This document shows positions 29,671-38,019 of a stretch of DNA of 64,000 bases, in pieces (the first letter of the stretch is position 1; every line of letters starts with the position of its first letter). Source of the DNA: Neobacillus mesonae (lineage in GTDB: Bacteria; Bacillota; Bacilli; Paenibacillales; Paenibacillaceae); the NCBI GenBank assembly GCA_023715865.1, contig JAMBOW010000005.1, positions 1 to 64,000 of the forward strand, given 5' to 3'. The notes under the pieces are model-generated. The model ran no database searches and was not told where the DNA came from. It saw only the letters and a list, made by a program, of their open reading frames with translations. The position numbers and the translations under genes are program-made.

Positions 29671-29775
29671 AGCGCACTATCTTCCTTTCGTGCTTGGATT
29701 AGTAGTAAATAGTATATGGAAGAAGTTTGTTTTTTATACTTCATGCGTTCCGTATTCATAGACTGGAGGTATAAA

Positions 29776-30027
29776 GTGGAGTCTTGGCTTACCGTCTCCT
29801 TTGATTCAACACAGCAAGCCCTTCGCGCAGAGATGCTGCTCGAGTATGCGGAGATTGAGATTGATACCTATCCGACACCGAAGGAAATAACGGCAGGATG
29901 TGCTTTATCTATTCAATTTCCACAGGATGCATTAGAGCAGGTGAAGCAGATCATTGTCTCTGAAAAAGTTGAAATACGAGGCATTTTTGAGAAAGTGGAT
30001 TCTGGATATATACAGCTTGAAGTTTGA
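29776..30027 (+). CDS. DUF3343 protein (putative Se/S carrier-like)
   Basis: An 83-residue protein with the DUF3343 pattern: a WLTVSFDSTQQALRAE start and the PTPKEITAGCALSIQF centre with one conserved Cys (about residue 42). The family has been proposed to carry selenium or sulfur through that Cys, but this is not established. The GTG at 29776 is chosen because GGAGGT ends five bases before it; the longer open frame from 29716 has no such site. It precedes the MscS gene and is probably co-transcribed. Confidence 0.85.
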   Translation: MESWLTVSFDSTQQALRAEMLLEYAEIEIDTYPTPKEITAGCALSIQFPQDALEQVKQIIVSEKVEIRGIFEKVDSGYIQLEV

Positions 30028-30050
30028 GGACATGGAGGGGAGGATTATTA

Positions 30051-31091
30051 ATGTGGCTTGAGGCATCAGGAACTGAACCGGACACAGGAACGACTGAAAC
30101 TCCCGGAACAGAGGGAAATACAACAGAGGGAGGTGCAGATACAGGAACGACTCCTGATTCGGCACCCGTTGAAATGCCGGACGATGGGACACTCACAGAA
30201 AATGTAGGGCAAGCAGTGCAGGGAACGGTTGATGAGGCTAAGCGATTAAGTGATGTTTTTTGGGATTGGCTTACCGATTCAAATATGTGGATTACTTATG
30301 CTGGTGTCGCGTTACAGATTATAATTGTATTTATTCTGACGCGGATTGCCATTAAGGTGCTGCATCGTGTGATTGATCGTTCATTACTTAACAGACAGTC
30401 CGAGAAGAGAATACGCCTTAATACAAGGAGAGTTAACACAGTAGGCGAGCTTTTGAAAAATGTGGTCTCCATTGTATGTAATTTCATTCTAGTACTGCTC
30501 ATTTTAACTCAAATGGGGGTCCAGTTAGGACCCGTCTTAGCTAGTGCGGGGGTACTTGGTTTAGCTATAGGTTTTGGCGCACAGAGTTTAGTTAAAGATG
30601 TAATTACCGGTTTCTTCATCATATTAGAGGATCAGTTTGCTGTAGGTGATGTTATTCAATCAGGTACACTAAAAGGTACGGTTGAGGTGATTGGGCTACG
30701 TACTACAAAGATTGTCAGCTTCACGGGGGAAGTGCACATTATTCCTAATGGATCGATTACGACAGTGACCAATTTTTCCATGGCCAATTCCCGCGCTGTT
30801 GTTGATATTCCGATTAAAGGGGAAGAGCATCTTGGGGAAGCCATGGGAATGGTTAAAGAAGCAATAAAAGACCTCCCTGAACGCAACAGTAATGTACTTA
30901 TGGTACCGGAAGTAGCCGGTATTCAGTCGATGACAACTGCCGAATATGTGATACGAGTAGTGGCTGAGTGTCTTCCAAATGCTAATCATGAGATCGAGCG
31001 ATTAATTAAAATGGATGTTAAAAAAGCACTGGAGCACAAAGAACAAGTTCGTCTTGCCGAGCTGGAGCATGCAGCTTCTGATGAAGATTAA
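30051..31091 (+). CDS. Mechanosensitive ion channel, MscS family
   Basis: A 346-residue MscS-type channel. An unusual Thr/Gly/Glu/Pro-rich N-terminal stretch (about 5-45) precedes the membrane part. About three membrane helices (70-185) follow, ending in the Gly/Ala-rich pore helix GPVLASAGVLGLAIGFGAQ. The beta domain starts with the conserved DQFAVGDVI segment. It opens on membrane tension to release solutes in hypo-osmotic shock. The ATG at 30051 has a GGAGGGGAGG ribosome site. It groups with the small-conductance YkuT/YggB type. Confidence 0.93.
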   Translation: MWLEASGTEPDTGTTETPGTEGNTTEGGADTGTTPDSAPVEMPDDGTLTENVGQAVQGTVDEAKRLSDVFWDWLTDSNMWITYAGVALQIIIVFILTRIAIKVLHRVIDRSLLNRQSEKRIRLNTRRVNTVGELLKNVVSIVCNFILVLLILTQMGVQLGPVLASAGVLGLAIGFGAQSLVKDVITGFFIILEDQFAVGDVIQSGTLKGTVEVIGLRTTKIVSFTGEVHIIPNGSITTVTNFSMANSRAVVDIPIKGEEHLGEAMGMVKEAIKDLPERNSNVLMVPEVAGIQSMTTAEYVIRVVAECLPNANHEIERLIKMDVKKALEHKEQVRLAELEHAASDED

Positions 31092-31108
31092 AATGGGAGA
31101 TGGTCCGA

Positions 31109-31318
31109 ATGGAGCGTAAAGTGTTTAATCTGGGGGATATCGTTCAGATGAAGAAGCCTCATCCTTGCGGGAGCAATGAGATGGAAATCATCCGAATGGG
31201 TATGGATATTCGAATTAAGTGTGTAGGTTGCAAACATAGCGTTCTTGTTCCTCGTCCAAAGTTCGAAAAAAACTTCAAGAAGGTGCTTCGATCTGCTGAA
31301 GAAGAGCCACAAAACTAA
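31109..31318 (+). CDS. DUF951 family protein
   Basis: A 69-residue protein beginning MERKVFNLGDIVQMKKPHPCG, with a HPCGSNEMEIIRMGMDIRIKC pattern in which two Cys residues (about 20 and 40) and a third at 43 could bind metal. This is the DUF951 family, often found next to MscS and ychF in Firmicutes. The function is unknown. It lies 17 bases after the MscS gene. Confidence 0.9.
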   Translation: MERKVFNLGDIVQMKKPHPCGSNEMEIIRMGMDIRIKCVGCKHSVLVPRPKFEKNFKKVLRSAEEEPQN

Positions 31319-31377
31319 GGAAGAGACAAAGAGTGCTTGCTAAAGTACAAGGTTAGTGTTACAATATAAAGTGCTGC

Positions 31378-31469
31378 GGAAAGGTACCCAAGAGGTTATA
31401 AGGGGACTGACTCGAAATCAGTTAGGCGCCTTGCGGCGTGCGAGGGTTCGAATCCCTCTCTTTCCGCCA
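31378..31469 (+). tRNA. tRNA-Ser (anticodon CGA)
   Basis: A 92-base class II tRNA. The acceptor stem GGAAAGG pairs with the 3' CTTTCC stretch (one G-U), with discriminator G and an encoded CCA. The anticodon stem ACTGA/TCAGT encloses the loop CTCGAAA, so the anticodon is CGA and reads UCG. A long variable arm (GGCGCCTTGCGGCGT region) is diagnostic for serine. The T loop GGTTCGAATCC is intact. It stands alone rather than in a tRNA cluster. Confidence 0.97.
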
Positions 31470-31498
31470 CCATTTAACTGTTATATATATAGAGATAA

Positions 31499-31525
31499 GG
31501 CCCTGCATTTTATGCAGGGTCTTTT
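31499..31525 (+). terminator. Terminator after tRNA-Ser
   Basis: A GGCCCTGCAT/ATGCAGGGTC stem is followed by TTTT, 30 bases after the tRNA. Confidence 0.85.
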
Positions 31526-31555
31526 GTCATTCAAATTTTCTCTTTTGCATACCAA

Positions 31556-31577
31556 AAAGGACCCTTTCGGGTCCTTT
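31556..31577. terminator. Second hairpin after tRNA-Ser
   Basis: A perfect AAAGGACCC/GGGTCCTTT stem with a 4-base loop. It may back up the tRNA terminator, or, reading on the minus strand where it is followed by TTTTGG, end transcripts coming from the yjzC-like side. Confidence 0.6.
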
Positions 31578-31901
31578 AAGGAAGGCAGTGCATTTTTTTA
31601 AAGAAAACATCTTTACGTCGACTTCAGTTAAAAGCTCGGTGTACTGCTATCGCAATACCAGTGCATCTGAATCCATAATTATTTCATCAATTGCACATTA
31701 CCTTCCGCTTCTATCGCCACGTTAAAGACCCTCCTTCAAATGAATAGTCCGGCTCTGTCTTCAAATCATCCAACGGAACCACACCTCTCTGTGAAGCACT
31801 GCCTTGATTGTATTATATCCGTATCGTCAGAATATAATCAGTTTTGAATTTGGTAAAATGTGGGGAATTTATGACGCTCGGCTGTTAACTAAGAGCAAAG
31901 G
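31578..31901. other. Gap with tiny minus-strand reading frames
   Basis: No regular gene is present. On the minus strand there are two overlapping micro-frames. The first, 31711-31782, encodes up to 23 residues (VVPLDDLKTEPDYSFEGGSL...) after a GAGAGGTG stretch. The second, 31679-31720, encodes 13 residues (MAIEAEGNVQLMK) after a good GAAGGAGGG ribosome site. This might be a decayed small gene or a pair of coupled small peptides. Confidence 0.35.
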
Positions 31902-32096
31902 TTAATGAACCCGGGCCTTCGTAAGCTTTTTCCACTTCCGATTGTGATTCGAAGTTTCAGGGAATTCTTCCCCCTTTTTCAATTTGACCCGCTTGGGATT
32001 ATTGATTTCGGTGTGAAAGCTGGCTTCACCGATTTCTGTATATTCCCCATCATTGGGAGCCTTATCTCCAGGTTCAAATTCTGTTTTTTCGCCCAT
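31902..32096 (-). CDS. YjzC-like small protein
   Basis: A 64-residue hydrophilic protein starting MGEKTEFEPGDKAPNDGEY, matching the YjzC family of Bacillales. The family has no known function. The start at 32096 has an excellent AAGGAGGA ribosome site; the upstream extension in the open frame does not. It is transcribed divergently from rpsF, with the rpsF promoter between them. Confidence 0.85.
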   Translation of the reverse strand: MGEKTEFEPGDKAPNDGEYTEIGEASFHTEINNPKRVKLKKGEEFPETSNHNRKWKKLTKARVH

Positions 32097-32204
32097 AAGT
32101 AGTCCTCCTTCATTTTTAAGGTGAGAAGTTGTATAGCAAGTGATATTGTGTGCAGGATACTGTGTGTTCATGTCTGTTCATGACTGGTAAAAGAGAACAT
32201 GTGC

Positions 32205-32233
32205 TTGCACTCGGATTCTAAAAATGATATATT
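32205..32233 (+). promoter_or_regulatory. rpsF operon promoter
   Basis: TTGCAC and TATATT are separated by 17 bases. The leader of about 75 bases includes a perfect hairpin (32277-32295, GACTTGAGG/CCTTAAGTC) directly before the rpsF ribosome site. In other bacteria the rpsF leader binds S6:S18; whether this hairpin does so is unproved. Confidence 0.65.
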
Positions 32234-32312
32234 GATATGGTGCGAGTTTAATTCTCGTTCCTTGCTCTTGAGCGTTGACTTGAGGGCCTTAAGTCCATAA
32301 GGAGGTGCTAGT

Positions 32313-32600
32313 ATGCGCAAATACGAAGTGATGTACATTATTCGTCCTGACATTGAACAAGAAGCTGTTCAAGCTGCAGTCGAAAAATTCCAAGGCATCA
32401 TCTCCAACGGCGGTGGTGAAATTACAAAACACGACGTAATGGGTAAACGCCGTCTTGCGTATGAGATCAAGAAATTCCGTGATGGTCATTATGTGTTGGT
32501 TAACTTCAACGCTGAACCAGCTGTCGTTTCTGAAATGGAACGTATCATGAAAATTTCTGACGAAGTTATTCGTTATCTCATTACGAACGACGTTGCTTAA
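32313..32600 (+). CDS. rpsF: 30S ribosomal protein S6
   Basis: A 95-residue S6 protein (MRKYEVMYIIRPDIEQEAV start, GKRRLAYEIKKFRDGHYV core). It binds 16S rRNA together with S18. It leads the conserved rpsF-ssb-rpsR operon and has an AAGGAGGT ribosome site. Confidence 0.98.
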   Translation: MRKYEVMYIIRPDIEQEAVQAAVEKFQGIISNGGGEITKHDVMGKRRLAYEIKKFRDGHYVLVNFNAEPAVVSEMERIMKISDEVIRYLITNDVA

Positions 32601-32651
32601 TTTGTTAGAACGTGATTTTGTAAGAACTACGCTCAGAAGGAGGGGATTAGA

Positions 32652-33152
32652 TTGTTAAACCGAGTCATTCTGATCGGCCGGTTAACCCGTGACCCTGAAT
32701 TGCGATACACTCCTGCAGGGGTAGCTGTAACGCAATTTACACTTGCTGTAGACCGTCCGTTTACAAGCCAAGGCGGGGAAAGGGAAGCAGATTTTATACC
32801 GGTCGTTACCTGGAGACAGCTAGCGGAGACTTGTGCAAATTACTTGCGCAAAGGCCGTCTAACAGCCGTCGAGGGACGCATCCAAGTTAGAAACTATGAG
32901 AATAACGAAGGCAAACGTGTATACGTAACTGAAGTTATCGCTGATAATGTTCGCTTCTTGGAATCCAGCCGTGATGGCGGTAATGCCAGCAATGGTGGTA
33001 ATACCAACAATGGCGGTGGTATGCGTGAAGAGCCTTCATATGGAGGCGGCGGCCGAGGGAATAACAGCAATAATTTCTCACGGAACAATCAGGATCCTTT
33101 TTCCGATGACGGAAAACCGATTGATATTTCGGATGATGATTTGCCATTTTAA
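32652..33152 (+). CDS. ssb: Single-stranded DNA-binding protein SSB
   Basis: A 166-residue SSB with an OB fold (about 1-107), a Gly/Asn-rich flexible linker (about 112-150) and the acidic C-terminal tip DDDLPF, which recruits repair and replication partners. It starts with TTG after an AAGGAGGGG ribosome site. It sits between the S6 and S18 genes, as usual. Confidence 0.98.
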   Translation: MLNRVILIGRLTRDPELRYTPAGVAVTQFTLAVDRPFTSQGGEREADFIPVVTWRQLAETCANYLRKGRLTAVEGRIQVRNYENNEGKRVYVTEVIADNVRFLESSRDGGNASNGGNTNNGGGMREEPSYGGGGRGNNSNNFSRNNQDPFSDDGKPIDISDDDLPF

Positions 33153-33171
33153 TTAGGAAGGACTGAATAGC

Positions 33172-33444
33172 ATGAGCTTCAAACAAAGAGAAGGCGGAGA
33201 CAACGATAAAAGACCGGCTCGCCGCGGCGGCCGTAACAAACGTCGTAAAGTGTGCTTCTTCACTGTTAACAAAATTACTCACATTGACTATAAAGATACG
33301 GACCTGCTTCGTAAATTTATCAGTGAGCGCGGAAAAATTTTGCCACGCCGTGTAACTGGCACAAGCGCAAAATACCAACGCATGTTGACGATTGCAGTTA
33401 AACGCTCCCGTCAAATCGCATTGCTTCCGTACACAACTGAATAA
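33172..33444 (+). CDS. rpsR: 30S ribosomal protein S18
   Basis: A 90-residue basic protein with the S18 core ([29 protein letters not shown]). The N-terminal extension is Arg/Lys/Gly rich. It is last in the rpsF operon and is followed by a strong terminator. Confidence 0.98.
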   Translation: MSFKQREGGDNDKRPARRGGRNKRRKVCFFTVNKITHIDYKDTDLLRKFISERGKILPRRVTGTSAKYQRMLTIAVKRSRQIALLPYTTE

Positions 33445-33464
33445 TTAACGATTCAGTGAACAAG

Positions 33465-33499
33465 AAGGCAGTCTGCTACCAAGCAGACTGCCTTTTTTT
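33465..33499 (+). terminator. rpsF-ssb-rpsR terminator
   Basis: A 13-base perfect stem (AAGGCAGTCTGCT/AGCAGACTGCCTT) is followed by seven T residues. Confidence 0.95.
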
Positions 33500-33652
33500 C
33501 ATAGTTGTTTCAGCCTGGGCGAAGCGAATATAATAGAGTACATAGGAGTATAAAAGATTCTTCGATCAGTTAAGAGCGAGGATTGTATAATGCAATGGAG
33601 TTATAAATAGAGATATTTCAAGAGAAGTATCAGGGATGCAAGAGGAGTGGTT

Positions 33653-34273
33653 ATGAACAGACAGCGGCAGAAGAAACGGGGAAGGTCAAGACCGATCGGT
33701 TTTATTTTAATCCTATTAGGCCTCATCTATTTTATATCACAAACAGACTCATTTAAGATGGACTGGGGAGGTCCTATTGATTTTTTAGAAGAAGATGAGC
33801 CTGAGAATGTAACGGGGCTTCATCCAGAAGTAGCACAGAAGAAGTCTCAGCTCGTAAAGCTGGCAAAGCAGGAAGGAATAGATCTTATCATTACAGAGGG
33901 ACACCGCAGCGAGGAAAGACAGAATGAGCTTTACGAGCAAGGGCGAACTGCGGAGGGACAGATTGTCACCTCGGCACGTGGCGGAGAATCCTATCATAAC
34001 TATGGACTCGCAATAGATTTTGCCATTCGTGTTTCTGAAGATAAGGTTATCTGGGACATGGAGTATGATGGGAATAATAACGGCCAATCCGATTGGATGG
34101 AGGTCGTCGCTATCGCAAAGAGTCTAGGCTTTGAGTGGGGAGGAGATTGGGCCAACTTTCCTGATTATCCGCATCTTCAGTATGATTTTGGCTATAGTAT
34201 TGCTGAGCTCCAGCGCGGAAAAAGACCCCCTGGATATAATCTTAAACCCGAGGATTTAGAAGCCAGCAAGTAA
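33653..34273 (+). CDS. M15 family peptidase (VanY/CwlK-like), membrane-anchored
   Basis: A 206-residue protein with a basic N terminus and one membrane anchor (about 14-30), then an extracellular M15 domain (about 60-195). The zinc motif SYHNYGLAID (H115, D122) and the second ligand H174 in DYPHLQ are visible, as is the EGHRSEERQNELY stretch. Such enzymes cut peptidoglycan stem peptides (D,D- or L,D-type). A DGNNNGQSDW segment (139-148) resembles a calcium-binding loop. The ATG at 33653 has a GAGGAG ribosome site six bases away. Confidence 0.9.
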   Translation: MNRQRQKKRGRSRPIGFILILLGLIYFISQTDSFKMDWGGPIDFLEEDEPENVTGLHPEVAQKKSQLVKLAKQEGIDLIITEGHRSEERQNELYEQGRTAEGQIVTSARGGESYHNYGLAIDFAIRVSEDKVIWDMEYDGNNNGQSDWMEVVAIAKSLGFEWGGDWANFPDYPHLQYDFGYSIAELQRGKRPPGYNLKPEDLEASK

Positions 34274-34297
34274 AATCGAAATAGACGATAAATTATA

Positions 34298-34328
34298 AAG
34301 ACTCTGCAGGAATGCGGAGTCTTTTTTT
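34298..34328 (+). terminator. Terminator of the M15 peptidase gene
   Basis: An AAGACTCTGC/GCGGAGTCTT stem (one mismatch) is followed by seven T residues. Confidence 0.9.
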
Positions 34329-35198
34329 ATTGGCCTCATGTATCTAATCCACTTAGAAACTAAGACCTAGTCAAGCTGATAGGGCGTGTTAACATATTAA
34401 TTCATAAATTGTTTTGATAAATACGGTAATTTTTACTTGAAATTAATAAAGATAATTGTATAATAGGAAAAAAGTTCTATTATAATCTACCAATGTATAG
34501 ATATTTTATTGTAAGGATTATAAAGTTGTGTGATCAACAACCACGCTAATTCATCGCAACCCACATTCCACCTCAATTACAGAACAAATCAGGCAGAATC
34601 AGTAGATTCCCATTAGGTCATCTTTGAGTCATGTTATATAACATGGACAAACAATTTTCTTGTAATATGTAGTTTTAATGTTATGTTTAGTTGGAAACTT
34701 ATTATTATTTTTACAGTTATTTGCACAATAATTTTAGATTTTTAGATCTATAAAATCAGGTCTATATACCCCATTTACATTTTTTTAAACATAGTTTCTC
34801 ATAAAAATAAGAAAAAATGATTGACGTTAGTAATATTTACACGTATTATTACAATTAATTATTGAGAAATGAAGATATAGGACAATCTTACATTTATTGA
34901 CCTTTGGTCTAAAAGAATCATTTCATAATACCTTCCTATTTCATATAACACATCCAGAGAAATACCTCACACATCTAGAGAAGATACATGTATACCATTT
35001 TATTTTCTAGAATCTCTTACTTTTAACACAGCCATAACATTCACAGCTAGCATTGCAGTCTATTTCTTCAATTACACACAATGTGCATCATGATTAGATT
35101 CACTTACCTCTGTAATTATTCATGGATAAATATACATACATATTATCCTGATAATTTATAAGCAATACGCATTATAGAATTTTACGAGGAGGATTTTC
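34329..35198. other. Long AT-rich leader of the opp operon
   Basis: This 870-base gap has no gene. It is visibly more A/T rich than its surroundings, with many short T and A runs. A good promoter lies inside (34821-34849). The stretch from there to the oppA start codon is about 340 bases. I could not identify a riboswitch, T-box or CodY palindrome with confidence. Confidence 0.6.
34821..34849 (+). promoter_or_regulatory. Putative opp operon promoter
   Basis: TTGACG and TATTAT are separated by 17 bases, a near-consensus sigma-A type promoter within the AT-rich gap. It would give an untranslated leader of about 340 bases. Confidence 0.6.
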
Positions 35199-36962
35199 AT
35201 GAGAAAGAGATTTTCGCTAATGCTTGTGATCATGCTCATGCTGGTAACTGTACTGGCTGCATGCTCCGGCGGAACAACAGCTGAAGAACCAGCGACGGGG
35301 GAAACACCTACAGAAACAACACCAACTGAACCGGCAGAGACACCAGAAGAGCCGGCAGAGACAGATTCAACACAAAATGATGGTTTGTTTGAAGCAACAG
35401 ATATGTCGATGAATCCTGGAACGGCTACTAGCCGTACTGACACGCTGATTGTAGGGATTACATCTCCTGCAGGCGTATTTAACCCGATCTTTGCATCGAC
35501 TGCATACGATATTATGGTTAATGATCTTCTCTTTGAAAGTTTCCAATCGATTAATGATGACGGCACCTACTCTCCTCGTCTTGCGGAAAGTATTGATGTC
35601 AGTGAAGATGGCTTGAAGTACACATTTAAACTGAAGCCAGATCTGAAGTATTCTAATGGTTCACCAGTTACAGTAAATGACTACTACTTAGCTCTTAAGA
35701 TGTACCATGACAGCAGCTACGACGGTCAATCTGACCCGCTTTCGTACAAAATCAAAGGCGGTCAGGAGTATTTCGACGGCACAGCGGATGAAATCTCTGG
35801 CGTAACGATCGTAGATGACCTGACAGTTGAAGTTGAAGTTACTGAAGCAACTGCACTTACACAAGTATTCCTGGCTGGTATTCCATTAATCCCATCTGAT
35901 TATTATGGTGAAGGCTACACTCAAGGCAACTTGGATGCAGTTAAAACTCTTAATGACAAGCCAATCGGCTCCGGTCAATATACGATGACGTCTTTTGCTC
36001 CAGGACAGGAAGTTGTGTTTGCAGCAAACCCTGATTACCATCTTGGCGCACCAAAAATCCCGAATGTAATCTTCAAATCCACTACCGATGAAACGAAACT
36101 TGCAATGCTGGAGTCTGGTGAAATCGATATGGATATGATTACTGCTGACGAAGATAACGTTGAAGTAACGCAAGCACTTGGTTTCTTGGATCTGAACATC
36201 TTCCCTACTAACGGATATGGTTATATTGGGATGAACCATACAGATCCTAAGTTCTCTGATGTAAAAGTACGTCAAGCATTGGTTTATGGTTTGAACCGTG
36301 CTGAGATTGTTGAAGCAGTTTACGGTAAATTCGCGGACGTTATTAACATTCCACAGTCTAAAGAATCATGGGCTTATACAGAAGAAGGCATCGAGCAATA
36401 TGCATTTGATGCTGAACAAGCAAAAACATTGCTTGATGAAGCTGGTTGGACAGTAGGTTCTGACGGTATCCGTGAAAAAGACGGCGAGAAATTCTCCATT
36501 GACTTCTCCGCAACTGCTGACAACCCTGTCGTTGATGCACTTCTGCCAATTATGACAGCAAATTATCAAGACCTTGGTATTGAAGTCGTTGCAGAAGTAC
36601 TTGATTTCAATGCAATTACTGAGAAAGCTACAAGCGGTAATTTCGAAATGTTCTTTATGGCATGGGGTCTGACTCCAGATCCAGATACGACAGTATACAC
36701 TACTGGCGGCGCGCAAAACCGTCTTGGTTTCTCTAACCCTGCATACGACGAGTTGGCACAACAAGGTAAGATGGAGCTTGATGTAGAGAAACGTAAAGAA
36801 ATTTACGCGAAAGCATATCAAGAGCTTAATGCAACCATTCCGGATATCCTGATGTACCAAAGAAGAGACGGCTGGGCAATCAATGGCCGCGTTAATGGCC
36901 TGGAAATCACTCCTTACAAAGATTTCACAACTGATCTGTACAAAGCCGAAATCGGAGAATAA
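35199..36962 (+). CDS. oppA: Peptide ABC transporter substrate-binding lipoprotein
   Basis: A 587-residue solute-binding protein of the SBP_bac_5 (OppA/DppE) family. The signal peptide ends in LAAC with the lipid-anchored Cys at 22, followed by a Thr/Glu/Pro-rich linker (about 25-60). The family stretch YSPRLAESIDVSEDGLKYTF is visible at about 122-141. It captures oligopeptides outside the membrane for OppBCDF. The symbol reflects operon order (A-B-C-D-F as in B. subtilis opp); dipeptide or other substrate specificity is not decidable from sequence. A hairpin separates it from oppB, which fits higher expression of the binding protein. Confidence 0.93.
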   Translation: MRKRFSLMLVIMLMLVTVLAACSGGTTAEEPATGETPTETTPTEPAETPEEPAETDSTQNDGLFEATDMSMNPGTATSRTDTLIVGITSPAGVFNPIFASTAYDIMVNDLLFESFQSINDDGTYSPRLAESIDVSEDGLKYTFKLKPDLKYSNGSPVTVNDYYLALKMYHDSSYDGQSDPLSYKIKGGQEYFDGTADEISGVTIVDDLTVEVEVTEATALTQVFLAGIPLIPSDYYGEGYTQGNLDAVKTLNDKPIGSGQYTMTSFAPGQEVVFAANPDYHLGAPKIPNVIFKSTTDETKLAMLESGEIDMDMITADEDNVEVTQALGFLDLNIFPTNGYGYIGMNHTDPKFSDVKVRQALVYGLNRAEIVEAVYGKFADVINIPQSKESWAYTEEGIEQYAFDAEQAKTLLDEAGWTVGSDGIREKDGEKFSIDFSATADNPVVDALLPIMTANYQDLGIEVVAEVLDFNAITEKATSGNFEMFFMAWGLTPDPDTTVYTTGGAQNRLGFSNPAYDELAQQGKMELDVEKRKEIYAKAYQELNATIPDILMYQRRDGWAINGRVNGLEITPYKDFTTDLYKAEIGE

Positions 36963-36981
36963 CTAAATCAGCATGATCATG

Positions 36982-37013
36982 ATAAGCTCAGCTCTGGCAA
37001 GGGCTGAGCTTAT
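36982..37013 (+). terminator. Intercistronic hairpin oppA-oppB
   Basis: A 13-base stem (ATAAGCTCAGCTC/GGGCTGAGCTTAT, one G-U) with a short loop lies 20 bases after oppA and is not followed by a T-tract. It likely protects the upstream message or partially terminates. Confidence 0.75.
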
Positions 37014-37041
37014 CTACTTTAACTAACCCGGGAGGAATATT

Positions 37042-38007
37042 ATGAAGCAGTACATTATCCGGAGGCTGCTGCAAATGATTCCGACGATGATCGGAATCAC
37101 GATAATCTTATTTGCTATAACAGCAATGGTACCAGGAGACTACATCACTTCACAGCAGAATCCTCAGATGACCGCAGAGAGAGCAGCACAACTGCGTGCC
37201 GTATACGGGCTGGATAAACCTATCGTTGAAAGATATTTCACCTGGGTAGGCAATATGCTTACACTGAACATGGGAGAATCGTTTCAGCATAAAAGACCGG
37301 TTACTGACGTCATCGGCGATTATGTATGGAATTCATTTATTGTTGCTTTTCTTAGTTTAATTCTAAGCTGGGTTATCGCGATCTTTACTGGCGTGTTCTC
37401 TGCTAAATTTCAATATTCTTTTTTCGATAAAGTAGTTACTTTGTTCGTATTTCTATGTATGTCCTTACCATCCTTTTTTATAGGGCTTGTGCTGATCAAG
37501 TTCTTGTCAGTCGATTTAGGAATCTTCCCAGTAGGCGGTATGAGTTCAGCGGGAGCTTCTAACATGTCCACTTGGGATTATATTATGGATGTTGCTCATC
37601 ACAGCTTCTTGCCGGTATTGGTATTAACAATGCTGAGTACAGGAGGCCTGACTCGTTATTTCAGAACGAGTATGCTTGAAGTGATTCGTCAGGATTATAT
37701 TCGTACGGCTCGAGCTAAAGGACTTAAAGAAAGAACGGTAATTTTTAAACATGCTCTTCGCAATGCAATGCTTCCTGCAATAACTCTTATGGGGTTTGAG
37801 CTTCCAGGACTATTTGGAGGGGCAATTATTCTGGAGACCGTCTTTGTATGGCCAGGCGTCGGACAAGTATATATGGGATCCATCACGATGCGGGACTATC
37901 CGTTCATGCTTGGTTTTACAGTGTTTATATCAGCATTAACGCTTGTAGGTACGCTGATATCTGATGTTCTCTACGGAACAGCAGATCCAAGAATAAGGTT
38001 AAAGTAG
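37042..38007 (+). CDS. oppB: Peptide ABC transporter permease OppB
   Basis: A 321-residue permease with about six membrane segments and the N-terminal MKQYIIRRLLQMIPTMIGIT start typical of OppB/DppB. The EAA-like loop, RTARAKGLKERTVIFKHALRNA (cut at its core RAKGL), contacts the ATPases. It follows the lipoprotein gene and precedes oppC by 12 bases. Confidence 0.95.
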   Translation: MKQYIIRRLLQMIPTMIGITIILFAITAMVPGDYITSQQNPQMTAERAAQLRAVYGLDKPIVERYFTWVGNMLTLNMGESFQHKRPVTDVIGDYVWNSFIVAFLSLILSWVIAIFTGVFSAKFQYSFFDKVVTLFVFLCMSLPSFFIGLVLIKFLSVDLGIFPVGGMSSAGASNMSTWDYIMDVAHHSFLPVLVLTMLSTGGLTRYFRTSMLEVIRQDYIRTARAKGLKERTVIFKHALRNAMLPAITLMGFELPGLFGGAIILETVFVWPGVGQVYMGSITMRDYPFMLGFTVFISALTLVGTLISDVLYGTADPRIRLK

Positions 38008-38019
38008 GAGGAGATTACA

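Noticed and set aside
34329..35198. Possible riboswitch or T-box before oppA
   Set aside because: I could not find the T-box NGGUGG element, a purine or SAM core, or stable long stems; only the promoter and AT-rich composition are supported.
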